Under the pieces are notes generated by a model. The model did no database searches and had not been told where the DNA came from. It saw only the letters and a list, made by a program, of their open reading frames with translations. From positions 337,247 through 401,246 of the forward strand of contig CCEZ01000049.1 of assembly GCA_000751555.1 (NCBI GenBank): a stretch of DNA of 64,000 nt, given 5' to 3'. Shown here in pieces: positions 8,829 to 18,117 of the stretch (the stretch's first letter is position 1; each line of letters begins with the position of its first letter). Source of the stretch: Anaerosalibacter massiliensis (lineage in GTDB: Bacteria > Bacillota > Clostridia > Tissierellales > Sporanaerobacteraceae). Both the position numbers and the translations under genes were made by a program.

Positions 8829-9776
8829 TTAATGACTAGTCTCAGTTTTAATATCTGGAGTTATTGTTTCTTCTAAAATTTGTTTTAGTATATCTTCTGA
8901 AGTATTGTTTGCTATTTTAGACTTATGGTCAAGTATAATTCTATGGCTACAAGTATCTATAAAAACATATATTATATCTTCTGGTACTACATAGTCTCTG
9001 CCTGAGATATAAGCATTAGCTTTTGCTATTTTACTTATAGTTAAAGCTCCTCTTGGACTTACTCCTTGCAATATAAGAGGATGTTCTCTAGTTGTTTCTG
9101 TTAAATAAGTAATATATTCTAATATATCATCTGACACATAAATTCTATTAACTTCCTCTTGCATTTCAATAAGCTCTTCTTTTGTAATTACTTGTGAAAC
9201 ATTATTAAGGGGTTGTTCAACTTGACGATCTCTTAATATTTCTACTTGGCTTTTAAAGTCTGGATAACCTATATTTAATTTCACCATAAAACGGTCTAAT
9301 TGGGATTGAGGTAAAAGTTGTGTTCCATAGGATCCTATAGGATTTTGTGTGGAAATAACAGTAAAAGGATTTGGAACAGCATAAGTAGTACTATCAACAG
9401 TAACATTGCCCTCTTCCATGACTTCTAATAATGCAGCCTGTGTCCTACTAGAGGTACGATTGATTTCATCTGCCAAAAGAAGATTGCACATAACAGCACC
9501 TGGCTTATATATAAACTTTTCCTTTCCCTTATCATATATTGTAAATCCTACAATATCTGAAGCCACAACATCTGGAGTAAACTGAATCCTGTTAAAATCC
9601 AATCTCATAACCTTGCTAAAGGCAAGAGCAAGAGTTGTCTTTCCTACTCCAGGTATATCTTCAAGCAAAATATGGCCCTTTGCTAATATAGCCATAAATA
9701 CTTTTTTAACAATTTCATCCTTACCAATAATAACTTTTTTTACTTCATCTATAACATTTTGAGATTTATTCACCAT
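8829..9776 (-). CDS. MoxR-family AAA+ ATPase
   Basis: 315 aa, typical length. Walker A 'EDIPGVGKTTLA' (~residues 38-49), Walker B 'LLADEINR', sensor region 'STQNPIGSYGTQLLPQSQLDRF', and the C-terminal lid 'GVSPRGALTISKIAKA'. It is cytoplasmic and is presumed to remodel or activate a partner complex with the DUF58 and transglutaminase-like proteins encoded next. It lies 46 bp after the ECF S-component gene with its own RBS (GGAGG), so the trio seems co-transcribed with the B12 transporter; whether it helps assemble the binding proteins is inference. Confidence 0.92.
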   Translation of the reverse strand: MVNKSQNVIDEVKKVIIGKDEIVKKVFMAILAKGHILLEDIPGVGKTTLALAFSKVMRLDFNRIQFTPDVVASDIVGFTIYDKGKEKFIYKPGAVMCNLLLADEINRTSSRTQAALLEVMEEGNVTVDSTTYAVPNPFTVISTQNPIGSYGTQLLPQSQLDRFMVKLNIGYPDFKSQVEILRDRQVEQPLNNVSQVITKEELIEMQEEVNRIYVSDDILEYITYLTETTREHPLILQGVSPRGALTISKIAKANAYISGRDYVVPEDIIYVFIDTCSHRIILDHKSKIANNTSEDILKQILEETITPDIKTETSH

Positions 9777-9822
9777 TCAAAATTCCTCCTTCAAAAGTTT
9801 ATATACTGAGTTTTCTTTTTTC

Positions 9823-10506
9823 TTAAATTCCATACTTAATTTTTATTCTCTCTAGTTTTTCACCGAAAGGCTTTAATGCAAGCATCAAAAAAACCACATT
9901 TGAAATTGCATAAATTGCCATAAAAGGAAAAGAAGTGGCTACTGCTGCCATATAGCGTTTCATATTGTAAATACCATCTATAGAAAGGGTAGTCCATATG
10001 TCCATTATTAAAGAGAATATTATTCCTGAGAAAATTCCATATATGGACAAAACCACTCTATTTTTCAACAACAATTTTTGCATAAATGGTAGCCCAGCTA
10101 TAAAACCTATCATCCCCCATGAAAACATTTGGCAAGGAGTCCAAGGACCTTGTCCAAAATAAATATTAGAGATAATTGCAGACATTGAACCTGTTAAAAA
10201 TCCTGCCTCGGCTCCCAAATAAATAGCTGTAATAATCACTATAGCTGCAACAGGTTTAAACCCCTGAAGAGCAGTAAAAGCAACACGTCCTGCTACTGAG
10301 ATAGCTATCATTACAGCTATAATAACTATTCTTCTTGTGCTAGTCTCTCCTTTTTCAAATGTAAGAAAAATAGGAATACACGATAAAATTGCAATAATCA
10401 TAGAAATAAGATTATATTTTCTATCTTTAAATATAATGACTCCTAAAGCAATACATAAAGGAATTAGTATAATTATAATGATATTTTTAATTTTTTTGTC
10501 GTTCAT
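9823..10506 (-). CDS. ECF transporter substrate-binding (S) component, probable corrinoid/B12-related
   Basis: 227 aa, hydrophobic throughout with about 7-8 membrane helices; two N-terminal helices precede the usual six-helix S core. 'FGQGPWTPCQMFSWGMIGFIAGLP' (residues ~118-141) is typical of an ECF S-component subfamily. Its start overlaps the ATPase gene by 20 nt, implying translational coupling. The substrate is not readable from motifs, but position in a cobalamin-riboswitch operon behind DUF4430/toroid proteins makes cobalamin, cobinamide or another corrinoid the best guess. An alternative is a precursor such as dimethylbenzimidazole. Confidence 0.82.
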   Translation of the reverse strand: MNDKKIKNIIIIILIPLCIALGVIIFKDRKYNLISMIIAILSCIPIFLTFEKGETSTRRIVIIAVMIAISVAGRVAFTALQGFKPVAAIVIITAIYLGAEAGFLTGSMSAIISNIYFGQGPWTPCQMFSWGMIGFIAGLPFMQKLLLKNRVVLSIYGIFSGIIFSLIMDIWTTLSIDGIYNMKRYMAAVATSFPFMAIYAISNVVFLMLALKPFGEKLERIKIKYGI

Positions 10507-12190
10507 AGTCTTTTTTCACTCCATTTAACTTGCATATTTCAATAACATCTTCACAAGTTATAGCATTATTATACATATGTCTAGATATACGATTTGCAGC
10601 AGTTGTATAAAAACTATTATTAGAAAAAAATTCAACTGGTCTATCTGTTGAAATAATTTCCCCATCAAAAAATAAACCACAACTATCTGAAGCTACAGCA
10701 GCAAACTCAACATCATGAGTTACCATGATAATAGTTACTCCCTGCTTTTTTAAATCTAGTAAAATATCATATAAAACCTTTTTAGAAAACGCATCTATCC
10801 CTTTTGTTGGTTCATCTAAAAGAAGAATTTTAGGTTTCAATAAAAGTATTTTCCCAAGAGCTACTTTTTGTTGTTCTCCGCCACTTAAATCATAGGGATG
10901 CTTATCTAGTAATTCTTTAATAGAAAGCATTTCTACAATTTCCTTTGTATAGGTATTTATCTCTTCTTTTGTATATCCCATGACTTTTCCTATCTCTTTA
11001 TAATCTTCTTTAACGGTTGATTTCAAAAAAACTGTTTGTGGATTTTGAGGTAACACGGCAATATTGTGCTTGTATAATTCCTTGCCTTTATATTTATTTA
11101 TTTTTTTCCCTCTTATTAATATCTTGCCCCTATATGGTTTATTTTGACCAGATATAATATTTAAAAAAGTAGTCTTTCCAGACCCATTTCCGCCCAAAAT
11201 ACTAACTATCTCTTCTTTCTTTACATGAAAATTTAATCCAGTCAATACATCTGGTAAATCTCTTTCATAGCGAAACCAAATATTTTTTAACTCAATTATA
11301 TTTTCTTCTTCATTTTTATAATTTGTTGAAAACCTATCTAAAGTAACAACTTTGTTTTCATAATTATTCGATAAAAACTCTCTACCTTCACGTACTGTGA
11401 GAGGACTTTGTCCCTTAGTATCTAATCCATTAAATATGCGAATAGCACTAGGAAGTGCTGAAAGCATTTTATGGTTTTCATCTATTTCTTTTAATTCCTG
11501 TCCTATATATTGAGGTTTGTCATATAAAATAATATTTCCTTTTTCCATTATCATTACTTTATCTGAAATAGGTATAACTTCTTCTAATCGATGTTCTACC
11601 AATATAATAGTAAGACCTAAATCCCTATTTAACTTTTCTAAAGTACTTATAAAGTCAGATGCTGCTATAGGATCTAGTTGTGAAGTTGGTTCATCTAAAA
11701 TAAGGACCTCTGGTTGCATCACCATAATTGAAGCCAAGTTCAAAAGTTGCTTTTGACCACCTGAAAGCTCTGTAGTCTTTTTTCTGAACCATTGATGAAT
11801 ACCAAAAAAATTAGCCATTTCTCCTACTCTTCTACGAATAACTGGTGTAGGAATACCCAAATTTTCTAATCCAAAAGCTAATTCATGCCATACCTTATCC
11901 GTTACTATCTGGTTTTCTGGATTTTGCATTACAAAACCTATATCACTAGCTGCTATTCTAGCATCTAATTCTTCTAGTCTTTTATCTTTATAATAAATAT
12001 TGCCATCCTTATCTCCATAAGGAGCAAGCTCTCTTTTTAATAGTTTTAGAAGAGTAGTTTTACCTGAACCTGATTCACCACAAATTGCTACAAACTCTCC
12101 TTGTTCAATGGAAAAGGATATGTCTTCTAAAGCCTTTATTTTTTGTTCCGGATATGTAAAGTTTAAATTTTCGACCTTAATAATTTCCAA
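10487..12190 (-). CDS. ECF transporter duplicated ATPase (A1-A2 fusion)
   Basis: 567 aa containing two ABC ATPase domains in one chain. N-half: Walker A 'GESGSGKTTL' (~37-46), 'LSGGQKQ', Walker B 'VLILDEPTSQLDP'. C-half: 'GGNGSGKTTF' (~330), 'LSGGEQQKV', 'ILLLDEPTKGID'. It energises substrate release from the S component. TTG start with GGAGA upstream. It overlaps the T-component gene at its 5' end and the S-component gene at its 3' end, so T-A-A-S form a dedicated (group I type) ECF module rather than a shared one. Confidence 0.93.
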   Translation of the reverse strand: MEIIKVENLNFTYPEQKIKALEDISFSIEQGEFVAICGESGSGKTTLLKLLKRELAPYGDKDGNIYYKDKRLEELDARIAASDIGFVMQNPENQIVTDKVWHELAFGLENLGIPTPVIRRRVGEMANFFGIHQWFRKKTTELSGGQKQLLNLASIMVMQPEVLILDEPTSQLDPIAASDFISTLEKLNRDLGLTIILVEHRLEEVIPISDKVMIMEKGNIILYDKPQYIGQELKEIDENHKMLSALPSAIRIFNGLDTKGQSPLTVREGREFLSNNYENKVVTLDRFSTNYKNEEENIIELKNIWFRYERDLPDVLTGLNFHVKKEEIVSILGGNGSGKTTFLNIISGQNKPYRGKILIRGKKINKYKGKELYKHNIAVLPQNPQTVFLKSTVKEDYKEIGKVMGYTKEEINTYTKEIVEMLSIKELLDKHPYDLSGGEQQKVALGKILLLKPKILLLDEPTKGIDAFSKKVLYDILLDLKKQGVTIIMVTHDVEFAAVASDSCGLFFDGEIISTDRPVEFFSNNSFYTTAANRISRHMYNNAITCEDVIEICKLNGVKKDYERQKN

Positions 12191-13044
12191 TGTATATTCT
12201 CCTTTACTTCTATAATAAAAGGCAAAATCATTAGTATAAAAATAAATATATATTCTAATATTCCAACCCTAGATAACTTCAATATTGAAATAGCTGGATA
12301 ATAATAAAATTCAAATATATTAAAAGCAAAACCTAAAACTACAATTACTGAGATTAAAATAATAGCAATTAATATTGTCATATCTCTTTTATCAAACTTA
12401 AATAAGGAAAAATTAGTCCGTCCTTTTAAACCATATCCTCTTGATTTCATCGAATCTGCTTGATTTATAGCATTTTCTAAGGACCAAGTTAACACACTAT
12501 TTAAAACCCTTATACCACTTAAAACTCTATCTGTTATACTGTCACTAGAATATAATCCAAGGGTTTTCTGGACTTGGTTTACCTTTTTAATCTGCTCCTT
12601 AAACATAGGTATAAATCTCAAAGCCATGGAAAGAACTAAAGACAATTTAGGAATCGCCCTTCCAAATAGATAAACAAATTTATCTGAAGTCATTACTTGA
12701 CTATAGGACTTGCTCCAAAAAATCACTGCGATTAGCATAGTACCAATAGCAATCCCATAAATAATAGCCTCTACGGTTACTGGTTTATCGTTAAGGAAAA
12801 AAAGCACTGTCTCACCATTATGACTGAATATAGGATTTGTAATAGCTATCAATATAAAAACCAAAAAATAATATATAATATCTTTCAATATAGCTCTTGG
12901 TGAATTCATCATAGAAAAAAATAATATACTTCCAACTAATGAACAACCTAAAATCACTGGATTCATTGTAAACATACTTATAAATATAACTAACAAGTAA
13001 TATAAGAACAAAATAGTTGGATGGAAGGAAGAAAAACTTTTCAT
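12163..13044 (-). CDS. ECF transporter transmembrane (T) component, CbiQ family
   Basis: About 293 aa from the ATG placed after RBS AAGGTGA; a GTG nine bases upstream lies inside that RBS and is less likely. About five to six membrane helices. The cytoplasmic coupling region has 'ALRFIPMFKEQ' and the conserved Arg-Gly motif 'SMKSRGYGLKGR' (~190-201) that docks on the ATPases. It follows the 179-aa DUF4430 gene by under 30 bp and overlaps the ATPase gene. Membrane scaffold of the presumed corrinoid importer. Confidence 0.92.
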   Translation of the reverse strand: MKSFSSFHPTILFLYYLLVIFISMFTMNPVILGCSLVGSILFFSMMNSPRAILKDIIYYFLVFILIAITNPIFSHNGETVLFFLNDKPVTVEAIIYGIAIGTMLIAVIFWSKSYSQVMTSDKFVYLFGRAIPKLSLVLSMALRFIPMFKEQIKKVNQVQKTLGLYSSDSITDRVLSGIRVLNSVLTWSLENAINQADSMKSRGYGLKGRTNFSLFKFDKRDMTILIAIILISVIVVLGFAFNIFEFYYYPAISILKLSRVGILEYIFIFILMILPFIIEVKENIHWKLLRSKI

Positions 13045-13072
13045 TTTTATCACCTTATCTTATTTTTAAATT

Positions 13073-13612
13073 TTATTTAAATGAATGTCCTAAATCTCGT
13101 CCTAAATTGCAAGTATAGTTGAATTCAATAACATCTCCATCTTTCAATTTATATTTATTTACTCCATAATCAGGAAATTTGCCATTTACAGAATACATCC
13201 ATCCACTTAGAGGTCCACAGGAAAATTCATATAAAAAATTGATTCCTTTTATATAAACACTATCATAGGAGTTTTTATCTGCTCCTTGAAATTCCATTTG
13301 AATCCTATTATGGCGAACAGCTCTATCTAAAATATCAAAAACTGTATCTCCTGAACGCAACACATATTCTGTTTTCTTTAAAATAACACCATCCTTTGGA
13401 ACATATTTCTCAGACTTTAACTCTGGCGACAACTTATCCCAGTTATCTAAAATTGTATCACAGCGAATACTTATAGTAACTGTTTCTGAATCTTCCGTTA
13501 TATCATCAATATGGGTTAAATAATACTCATCAACAGATTGAATCTTAGTACCTGACACTAATATAGATATGAGCAGGATTATAAAAGCAAGTACTAATAA
13601 ATCTTTTTTCAC
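13073..13612 (-). CDS. Membrane-anchored minimal DUF4430 protein
   Basis: 179 aa. One N-terminal uncleaved-looking helix (residues 4-22; no lipobox Cys), a short stalk, and a DUF4430 domain (~73-179) with 'SGWMYSVNGKFPDYGVNKY', 'LKDGDVIEFNYTCNLGRDLG' and the terminal G-x-D-[IL]-G motif. GTG start with GAGGAG, beginning 2 bp after the toroid gene's stop. It is the gene immediately before the ECF T component, so it is well placed to be the last extracytoplasmic corrinoid carrier before the transporter; this is inference. Confidence 0.85.
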   Translation of the reverse strand: MKKDLLVLAFIILLISILVSGTKIQSVDEYYLTHIDDITEDSETVTISIRCDTILDNWDKLSPELKSEKYVPKDGVILKKTEYVLRSGDTVFDILDRAVRHNRIQMEFQGADKNSYDSVYIKGINFLYEFSCGPLSGWMYSVNGKFPDYGVNKYKLKDGDVIEFNYTCNLGRDLGHSFK

Positions 13613-13614
13613 TT

Positions 13615-15558
13615 CTACTCCTCCTCATCACTAAATTCCTCATCATCAAATAATGACATTTTCTGTTTCATTCTTTCTTTTTTACGCTTTTTCATTCTAC
13701 TCCCCACAACAAATGCAAGAATACCAACTACTATAATTATAACTATAGCTATAATACGAGCACGAATTAAATTGTCTATTTGAGTTTTAGATTTAATTAC
13801 ATCTTCATAGCGAAGTACTTTCTTCTTGTCATAACTACTTAGTTTGTTAAATCTTGACACTATTTCATCTACATTTTTCTTATCTTTTATAGATAAATCA
13901 TTAAATGGATATAGCTTGTCTAGTATTTCATCATTTAAAGATTCTATTTCTGCTTTTATTTTTTCAATTTCCCTCTTTTTATCATTTAACTCATCTAATA
14001 AATGAATATACTCATCTTTATTTGTAGCTTTTTCTAGTTTTTTAATTAGTTTAACTACTTCCACATAATGTTCTGTTGTTAATTTATCAGGTAAATTTTC
14101 AACTTTCTTAACATCTTCCTTAGTAAATAAAGCACTGGAAGAAAATTCTTCACTTTCATCAAATATAGGAGTTATGGTACCATTACCATTTTTATTTACT
14201 CCTATATTAGCAGCTATAGGCTCAGAAGTATTCTCTATACCAAGAGATTTCATAGTATCTGACAATTTATAATAATTATATACATAGGATCTTTCTGAAA
14301 TAGGTATCTTCAAATACTCCGAAAAAACTTCTTTAACCTTTTCTACATCCCCTTCCGACAAATTGTCTATAGATTTTTTAACAGAATTAACCTGAGATTT
14401 TGTCTTTTCATCCATTTCATCACGAAAATCATAAAGACTTCTAAACCCATTATTATACCTACATAATGACGCAAAAGAATACAATACCTGTTCACTTGCC
14501 ATAGAATTTGATTCATCTGGTTTAGATGAAGGGTTTTCTGAATCATAAGTTTTTGAATGTAAGAAACCTCCATCTTCCATCTTATATTTCATTATTCCAT
14601 CTAATAAAGTATTTCCATTTTTAATAAACCTCTTATCATTAATAGGATCTACTCCAAGGGTAGAAAGAGTAACTAAAACTTGTGCTGTACTTTCAGAGTT
14701 TTCTGCACCCCAACTTTCAAAATCTCCATCATCTAGTTGAAATTTTGACAAAGTCTCCAAAGCCTCATCTACTACTTGACGAACAGTTTTACTTACCTTC
14801 TTTTTAGTTGCTTTTTGCGTATATGTGTAAACTTGTTCACTGTTATAATAAGGTGCTAAAGCTTGTATTGCCATAGCTGTTATATCTGTATCAGATTCAC
14901 CACCCTCAAGAGAAAAACCTCCATCAGATAATTGTTTTTTTATGATCTCTTCAATGATTTCATCTCGAGTATAACTTGAATCTTCTGGAACAACATACCT
15001 CATACTATCAAGAGTAATAAGTCCCCAAATCCATCCATTGATACCCTGAACCCCTAAAGATTTAGTTTTCTTTCTATTATAAGTCCCATCTGCAATAAGA
15101 TTTATAGGCTTCCCTTTTTTATCTTTCCCTATATTTGTAGGATCACCACCCATAGATAAAATAGCCAAAGAAATTCTATGAAGTTCAGTAGCCTTGGTAT
15201 CACTTAATTTATCATCTTCAAAATATCTGTGACTAATTCTATCTAAAATCACAGCTAAATACGCATCATAATCATCTGGATAACCAATTCTTCCAATGCC
15301 AATAGGATACCAATCCCCCGCACTATCTCCAGCATTTTCTAAAAACTTATTATTTAATAAATATTCTTCTTTGTTCACACCTATATCCGACTTTTTCCAA
15401 TTTATTATTCCCTCAATGACCTCTAAAAGCTCTTCTGTATTGTAATCTCTGGACCTTTCTTCTCCATAGGATACAGAAGTGAATACATTTATTAAAATTA
15501 GAACTGATAGTAATCCAGAAATAAATCTATATCTTATTTTAAATATATTATTTTTCAT
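13615..15558 (-). CDS. Membrane-anchored alpha/alpha-toroid protein (transcobalamin alpha-domain-like)
   Basis: 647 aa. Signal peptide (1-31), toroid domain (~50-385), a charged helical region (~390-600), one C-terminal membrane helix ('IIAIVIIIVVGILAFVVG') and a KR-rich, then acidic, cytoplasmic tail. Toroid landmarks: 'GINGWIWGLITLDS', 'QLSDGGFSLEGGESDTDIT', 'AMAIQALAPYY', 'NSESTAQVLVTLSTLGVDP' and 'MEDGGFLHS'. Database software tends to label such domains terpene cyclase or prenyltransferase, but no DxDD-type catalytic motif is visible. The fold is that of the intrinsic factor/transcobalamin alpha domain. It is flanked on both sides by DUF4430 genes 25 and 2 bp away, i.e. the alpha half of a split B12 binder. 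Confidence 0.88.
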   Translation of the reverse strand: MKNNIFKIRYRFISGLLSVLILINVFTSVSYGEERSRDYNTEELLEVIEGIINWKKSDIGVNKEEYLLNNKFLENAGDSAGDWYPIGIGRIGYPDDYDAYLAVILDRISHRYFEDDKLSDTKATELHRISLAILSMGGDPTNIGKDKKGKPINLIADGTYNRKKTKSLGVQGINGWIWGLITLDSMRYVVPEDSSYTRDEIIEEIIKKQLSDGGFSLEGGESDTDITAMAIQALAPYYNSEQVYTYTQKATKKKVSKTVRQVVDEALETLSKFQLDDGDFESWGAENSESTAQVLVTLSTLGVDPINDKRFIKNGNTLLDGIMKYKMEDGGFLHSKTYDSENPSSKPDESNSMASEQVLYSFASLCRYNNGFRSLYDFRDEMDEKTKSQVNSVKKSIDNLSEGDVEKVKEVFSEYLKIPISERSYVYNYYKLSDTMKSLGIENTSEPIAANIGVNKNGNGTITPIFDESEEFSSSALFTKEDVKKVENLPDKLTTEHYVEVVKLIKKLEKATNKDEYIHLLDELNDKKREIEKIKAEIESLNDEILDKLYPFNDLSIKDKKNVDEIVSRFNKLSSYDKKKVLRYEDVIKSKTQIDNLIRARIIAIVIIIVVGILAFVVGSRMKKRKKERMKQKMSLFDDEEFSDEEE

Positions 15559-15583
15559 ATTTAACTACCTCTCTATATTTCAA

Positions 15584-17614
15584 TTACCATTCTTTATGCC
15601 AGTTTTGTCCTTGACCACCTAAACCACCAGCTCCTCCAATATCTCTTCCAAAAAATAAAGTGTACCTAATTCTTATTACATCTCCATCTATTAAATATTG
15701 ATCCGCAAATCCATAGTTTGGATAATGTCCATTGACACTATACATCCAACCAGAGCCATTTGAAAAATCAAATTCTCCTAAACTATCAGTATTATAAATC
15801 TCAGGTCCAAAACGATCTGCTTCCTCTGCTACAAGTTCAGCTAAGTCCTCTGGTATAACAGGATTAGTCACTAACCCAGGCTTTATAAGATGAGCTAAAT
15901 AGAAAGAATCACTAATCCTACCTTGATGCTCATAATTAAAGCCCCTTTCTTTTAAGAAATTATCTAATAAAACAGAAGCATCTTCTCCTTCCCGTATTTC
16001 AACTTTTGTAGGTGGTATAATATATCCTAACCCTATAGTTGTAGCTTCGATACTTATAGTTGCATGACCTGTTACCTCTCCTTTTTCCTTTACAATTCCT
16101 TTAATGCTCCTAAATGTTGATTTAGTTCTATTTCCCTCGGAATCACGTGCAATAATATCAACTCTATTAGCACCATTTCTTATTGGAAGATTATAACTGG
16201 TCTGACCTCCATCAGTCCAATTAATAGACACTGGTTTTCCATTGCAAGACACTATAATATTGCTTGCATCTATCCTGTTTCCCTTATAATCCTTAGCTAT
16301 TACCCATATATTATATATTGATGATTTAATAGTGATTCCCTCTTTTAAATTAGTCTTTATAGTAGGATTAAAACGATCGTTGTCATCTTCATCTCCTTTA
16401 CCTGGCAATACTCTATAATAAATTGTATATGTTTCTTGTTTTATATCCTCACCATGAATAGCTGTTAAATTAATGCGTTGTCTCCCTTCTTCAGTAAAAG
16501 TAAGTGAATAATTACCTTTATCATCTCCTTGTATATATTTGCCATGATGTTCAACTTCTAATTTTACTTTTTCATCATCTACTTTTGCTATAGCATTAAA
16601 AGAAAAATTTGGATCAGTAACCCACTGTTCATCTTTCAAATTGGTAATTATCTTAATCTTTGTATCTTTTTTTTCATAAGTAATCAAATAACTTTTTTCT
16701 TTAGTATTTCCTTCATCATCTGATGCAGATATTAAAAATTTATTTTCACCTTCAGTTAAATTAACATTGTAATTATTTTTAGTTTCTTCCTTTATTTTTT
16801 TACCATTTAAATGTACATCTACCGGAAGGTCTTTTCCTCCCTTTTTAGCAGATGCCGTGAAGGAAAGTTCTGCTTTTGTAACTTTTATTCCATCCTTTAA
16901 ATTAGAATATATAACAATTTCATCAATATTTAGGTGAACAATATAAGTTTTGGATACTGAGAATATCTTCCCATCTTTATCTTCATATATTACTCTAACC
17001 TTGATAGAATTTATACCCTCATCTAATATAACCGTCCCTTTAAAATCTTTAACTAATCCATTGCTGACAAAAACTTCTGTTTTTCTAACTTTTAACCCAT
17101 GATCTTTCTGTTTAATAACAAAAGAATACTCCTCATCTGTTACAATTTCATTATGTACAATACTAGTTGTAAAATATTCATTTATTTTTGATCTATCAGT
17201 ATCTTTATTAGCATCTTCAGAATTTACAATTTCAATATTAGAAGACTCTGGATTAATTTCATCACTCTCAGCGCCTTCGTTTTTATTGTTTTTACTTTCA
17301 TCTTTTTTATCTTCATTATTTTCTGTTCCTTTTGCATTATCTTTAAGCTTGTCATCTTCCTTTTTTTCTTCTAAATCTTCCTCAGTTAATTCCTCTATTT
17401 CTACTAAAGGATCATCATGACTTGCCAATGCTACTTGAGAACTATTTTCTGCAATTCCTTTAATAGGATTTTCAGGATTTAAAATAGATTGATTACCCAA
17501 AATATTTCCTATATAAGTTATGAAAAAAATCATCACAAATATTGCAGTAAAGTATCTGAAAAATTTTTGATTATTAGAAATCACTTTCTTAAACTTCCCA
17601 AAAAAATTTTTCAT
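15584..17614 (-). CDS. Membrane-anchored Ig-like/DUF4430 protein
   Basis: 676 aa. An N-terminal membrane helix (~18-40) is followed by an acidic/Lys-rich disordered stretch (~70-135), several Ig/cadherin-like beta repeats (~140-505; each with 'NLKDG..' or 'NLKEG..' openings and 'GxN' closings), and a C-terminal DUF4430 domain (~515-676) with 'GSGWMYSVNGHYPNYGFADQ', 'LIDGDVIRIRYTLFFGRDIG' and a Gly-rich tail. The Ig repeats would lift the beta domain from the membrane. It is the first gene after riboswitch 2 and its terminator, heading the operon that ends with the ECF transporter and MoxR trio. RBS AGGAG before ATG. Confidence 0.88.
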   Translation of the reverse strand: MKNFFGKFKKVISNNQKFFRYFTAIFVMIFFITYIGNILGNQSILNPENPIKGIAENSSQVALASHDDPLVEIEELTEEDLEEKKEDDKLKDNAKGTENNEDKKDESKNNKNEGAESDEINPESSNIEIVNSEDANKDTDRSKINEYFTTSIVHNEIVTDEEYSFVIKQKDHGLKVRKTEVFVSNGLVKDFKGTVILDEGINSIKVRVIYEDKDGKIFSVSKTYIVHLNIDEIVIYSNLKDGIKVTKAELSFTASAKKGGKDLPVDVHLNGKKIKEETKNNYNVNLTEGENKFLISASDDEGNTKEKSYLITYEKKDTKIKIITNLKDEQWVTDPNFSFNAIAKVDDEKVKLEVEHHGKYIQGDDKGNYSLTFTEEGRQRINLTAIHGEDIKQETYTIYYRVLPGKGDEDDNDRFNPTIKTNLKEGITIKSSIYNIWVIAKDYKGNRIDASNIIVSCNGKPVSINWTDGGQTSYNLPIRNGANRVDIIARDSEGNRTKSTFRSIKGIVKEKGEVTGHATISIEATTIGLGYIIPPTKVEIREGEDASVLLDNFLKERGFNYEHQGRISDSFYLAHLIKPGLVTNPVIPEDLAELVAEEADRFGPEIYNTDSLGEFDFSNGSGWMYSVNGHYPNYGFADQYLIDGDVIRIRYTLFFGRDIGGAGGLGGQGQNWHKEW

Positions 17615-17662
17615 AAATCAAACTCCTATTCCTTTAATATAATTTATAATATATCCCAAAAT

Positions 17663-17722
17663 AAAAAGAGCTTCTATCCTAGGGAGTTTTAACTCCAAAA
17701 ACTAAGATAGAAGCTCTTTTTA
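17663..17722 (-). terminator. Riboswitch expression-platform terminator (unit 2)
   Basis: A long stem: AAAAAGAGCTTCTATCTTAG pairs with CTAGGATAGAAGCTCTTTTT, the latter providing the U-tract, ~50 nt before the 676-aa gene's start. Confidence 0.9.
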
Positions 17723-17735
17723 TGCTGTAGAACTT

Positions 17736-17906
17736 TACTTAAAACGAATCCCTTATGCGAGGCTCGTTTCCCATCATCAAAGAGCAGGTTCCCGACTAAA
17801 GCTAAACTTTTCACGGTAGCGCATCTGTTCAGGAATTTCACCTGATTCCCTAAGGATAATATACCTATCCTTCCCAATATATAAGCTATTGAGACTACTT
17901 TGATAT
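17736..17906 (-). promoter_or_regulatory. Divergent cobalamin-type riboswitch 2
   Basis: Same layout as riboswitch 1: P1 ATCAAAG/CTTTGAT, the core GGGAATCAGGTGAAATTCCT, L5 with ACAGATGCGCTACCGT, GTCGGGAACCTGC at the 3' side, then hairpin AAACGA/TCGTTT whose loop holds CGCAT complementary to ATGCG. The AAACGA/TCGTTT stem covaries with AAACTA/TAGTTT of riboswitch 1. It controls the ~13 kb operon of membrane B12 binders, the ECF transporter and the MoxR trio. Confidence 0.88.
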
Positions 17907-17959
17907 AAAGTTAAATTGTAATCTAATAATATTATACGAACATTCTTATACTTAATTTA

Positions 17960-17988
17960 AGTATAGCATATTTAATTTTCAAAGGCAA
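17960..17988 (-). promoter_or_regulatory. Sigma-A promoter for the B12 operon
   Basis: TTGCCT, 17 nt, TATACT on the minus strand. A perfect 17-bp palindrome, ATACTTAATTTAAGTAT (17948-17964), overlaps the -10 box and could be an operator. Confidence 0.7.
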
Positions 17989-18074
17989 ACTGATTTTGTT
18001 TTTTCTAATATAGTTATAATCATGCTCATAGGAACATTTTTCTATAATTCTATAAATATTATTATACAAAGAAA

Positions 18075-18108
18075 TAAGGATGAAAACTCATGAAAGTCTT
18101 CATCCTAA
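18075..18108 (-). terminator. Terminator of the 1,492-aa toroid gene
   Basis: Stem AGGATGAA/TTCATCCT just after the stop codon, followed by TTATTTCTTTG. The same hairpin follows the neighbouring LPXTG gene. Confidence 0.7.
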
Positions 18109-18117
18109 TAATTAATT

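Noticed and set aside
14367..14573. Open frame of 68 codons on the minus strand inside the toroid gene
   Set aside because: Out-of-frame shadow of a clear coding gene with family motifs.
17689..17877. Open frame of 62 codons on the minus strand
   Set aside because: Lies entirely inside riboswitch 2 and its terminator.
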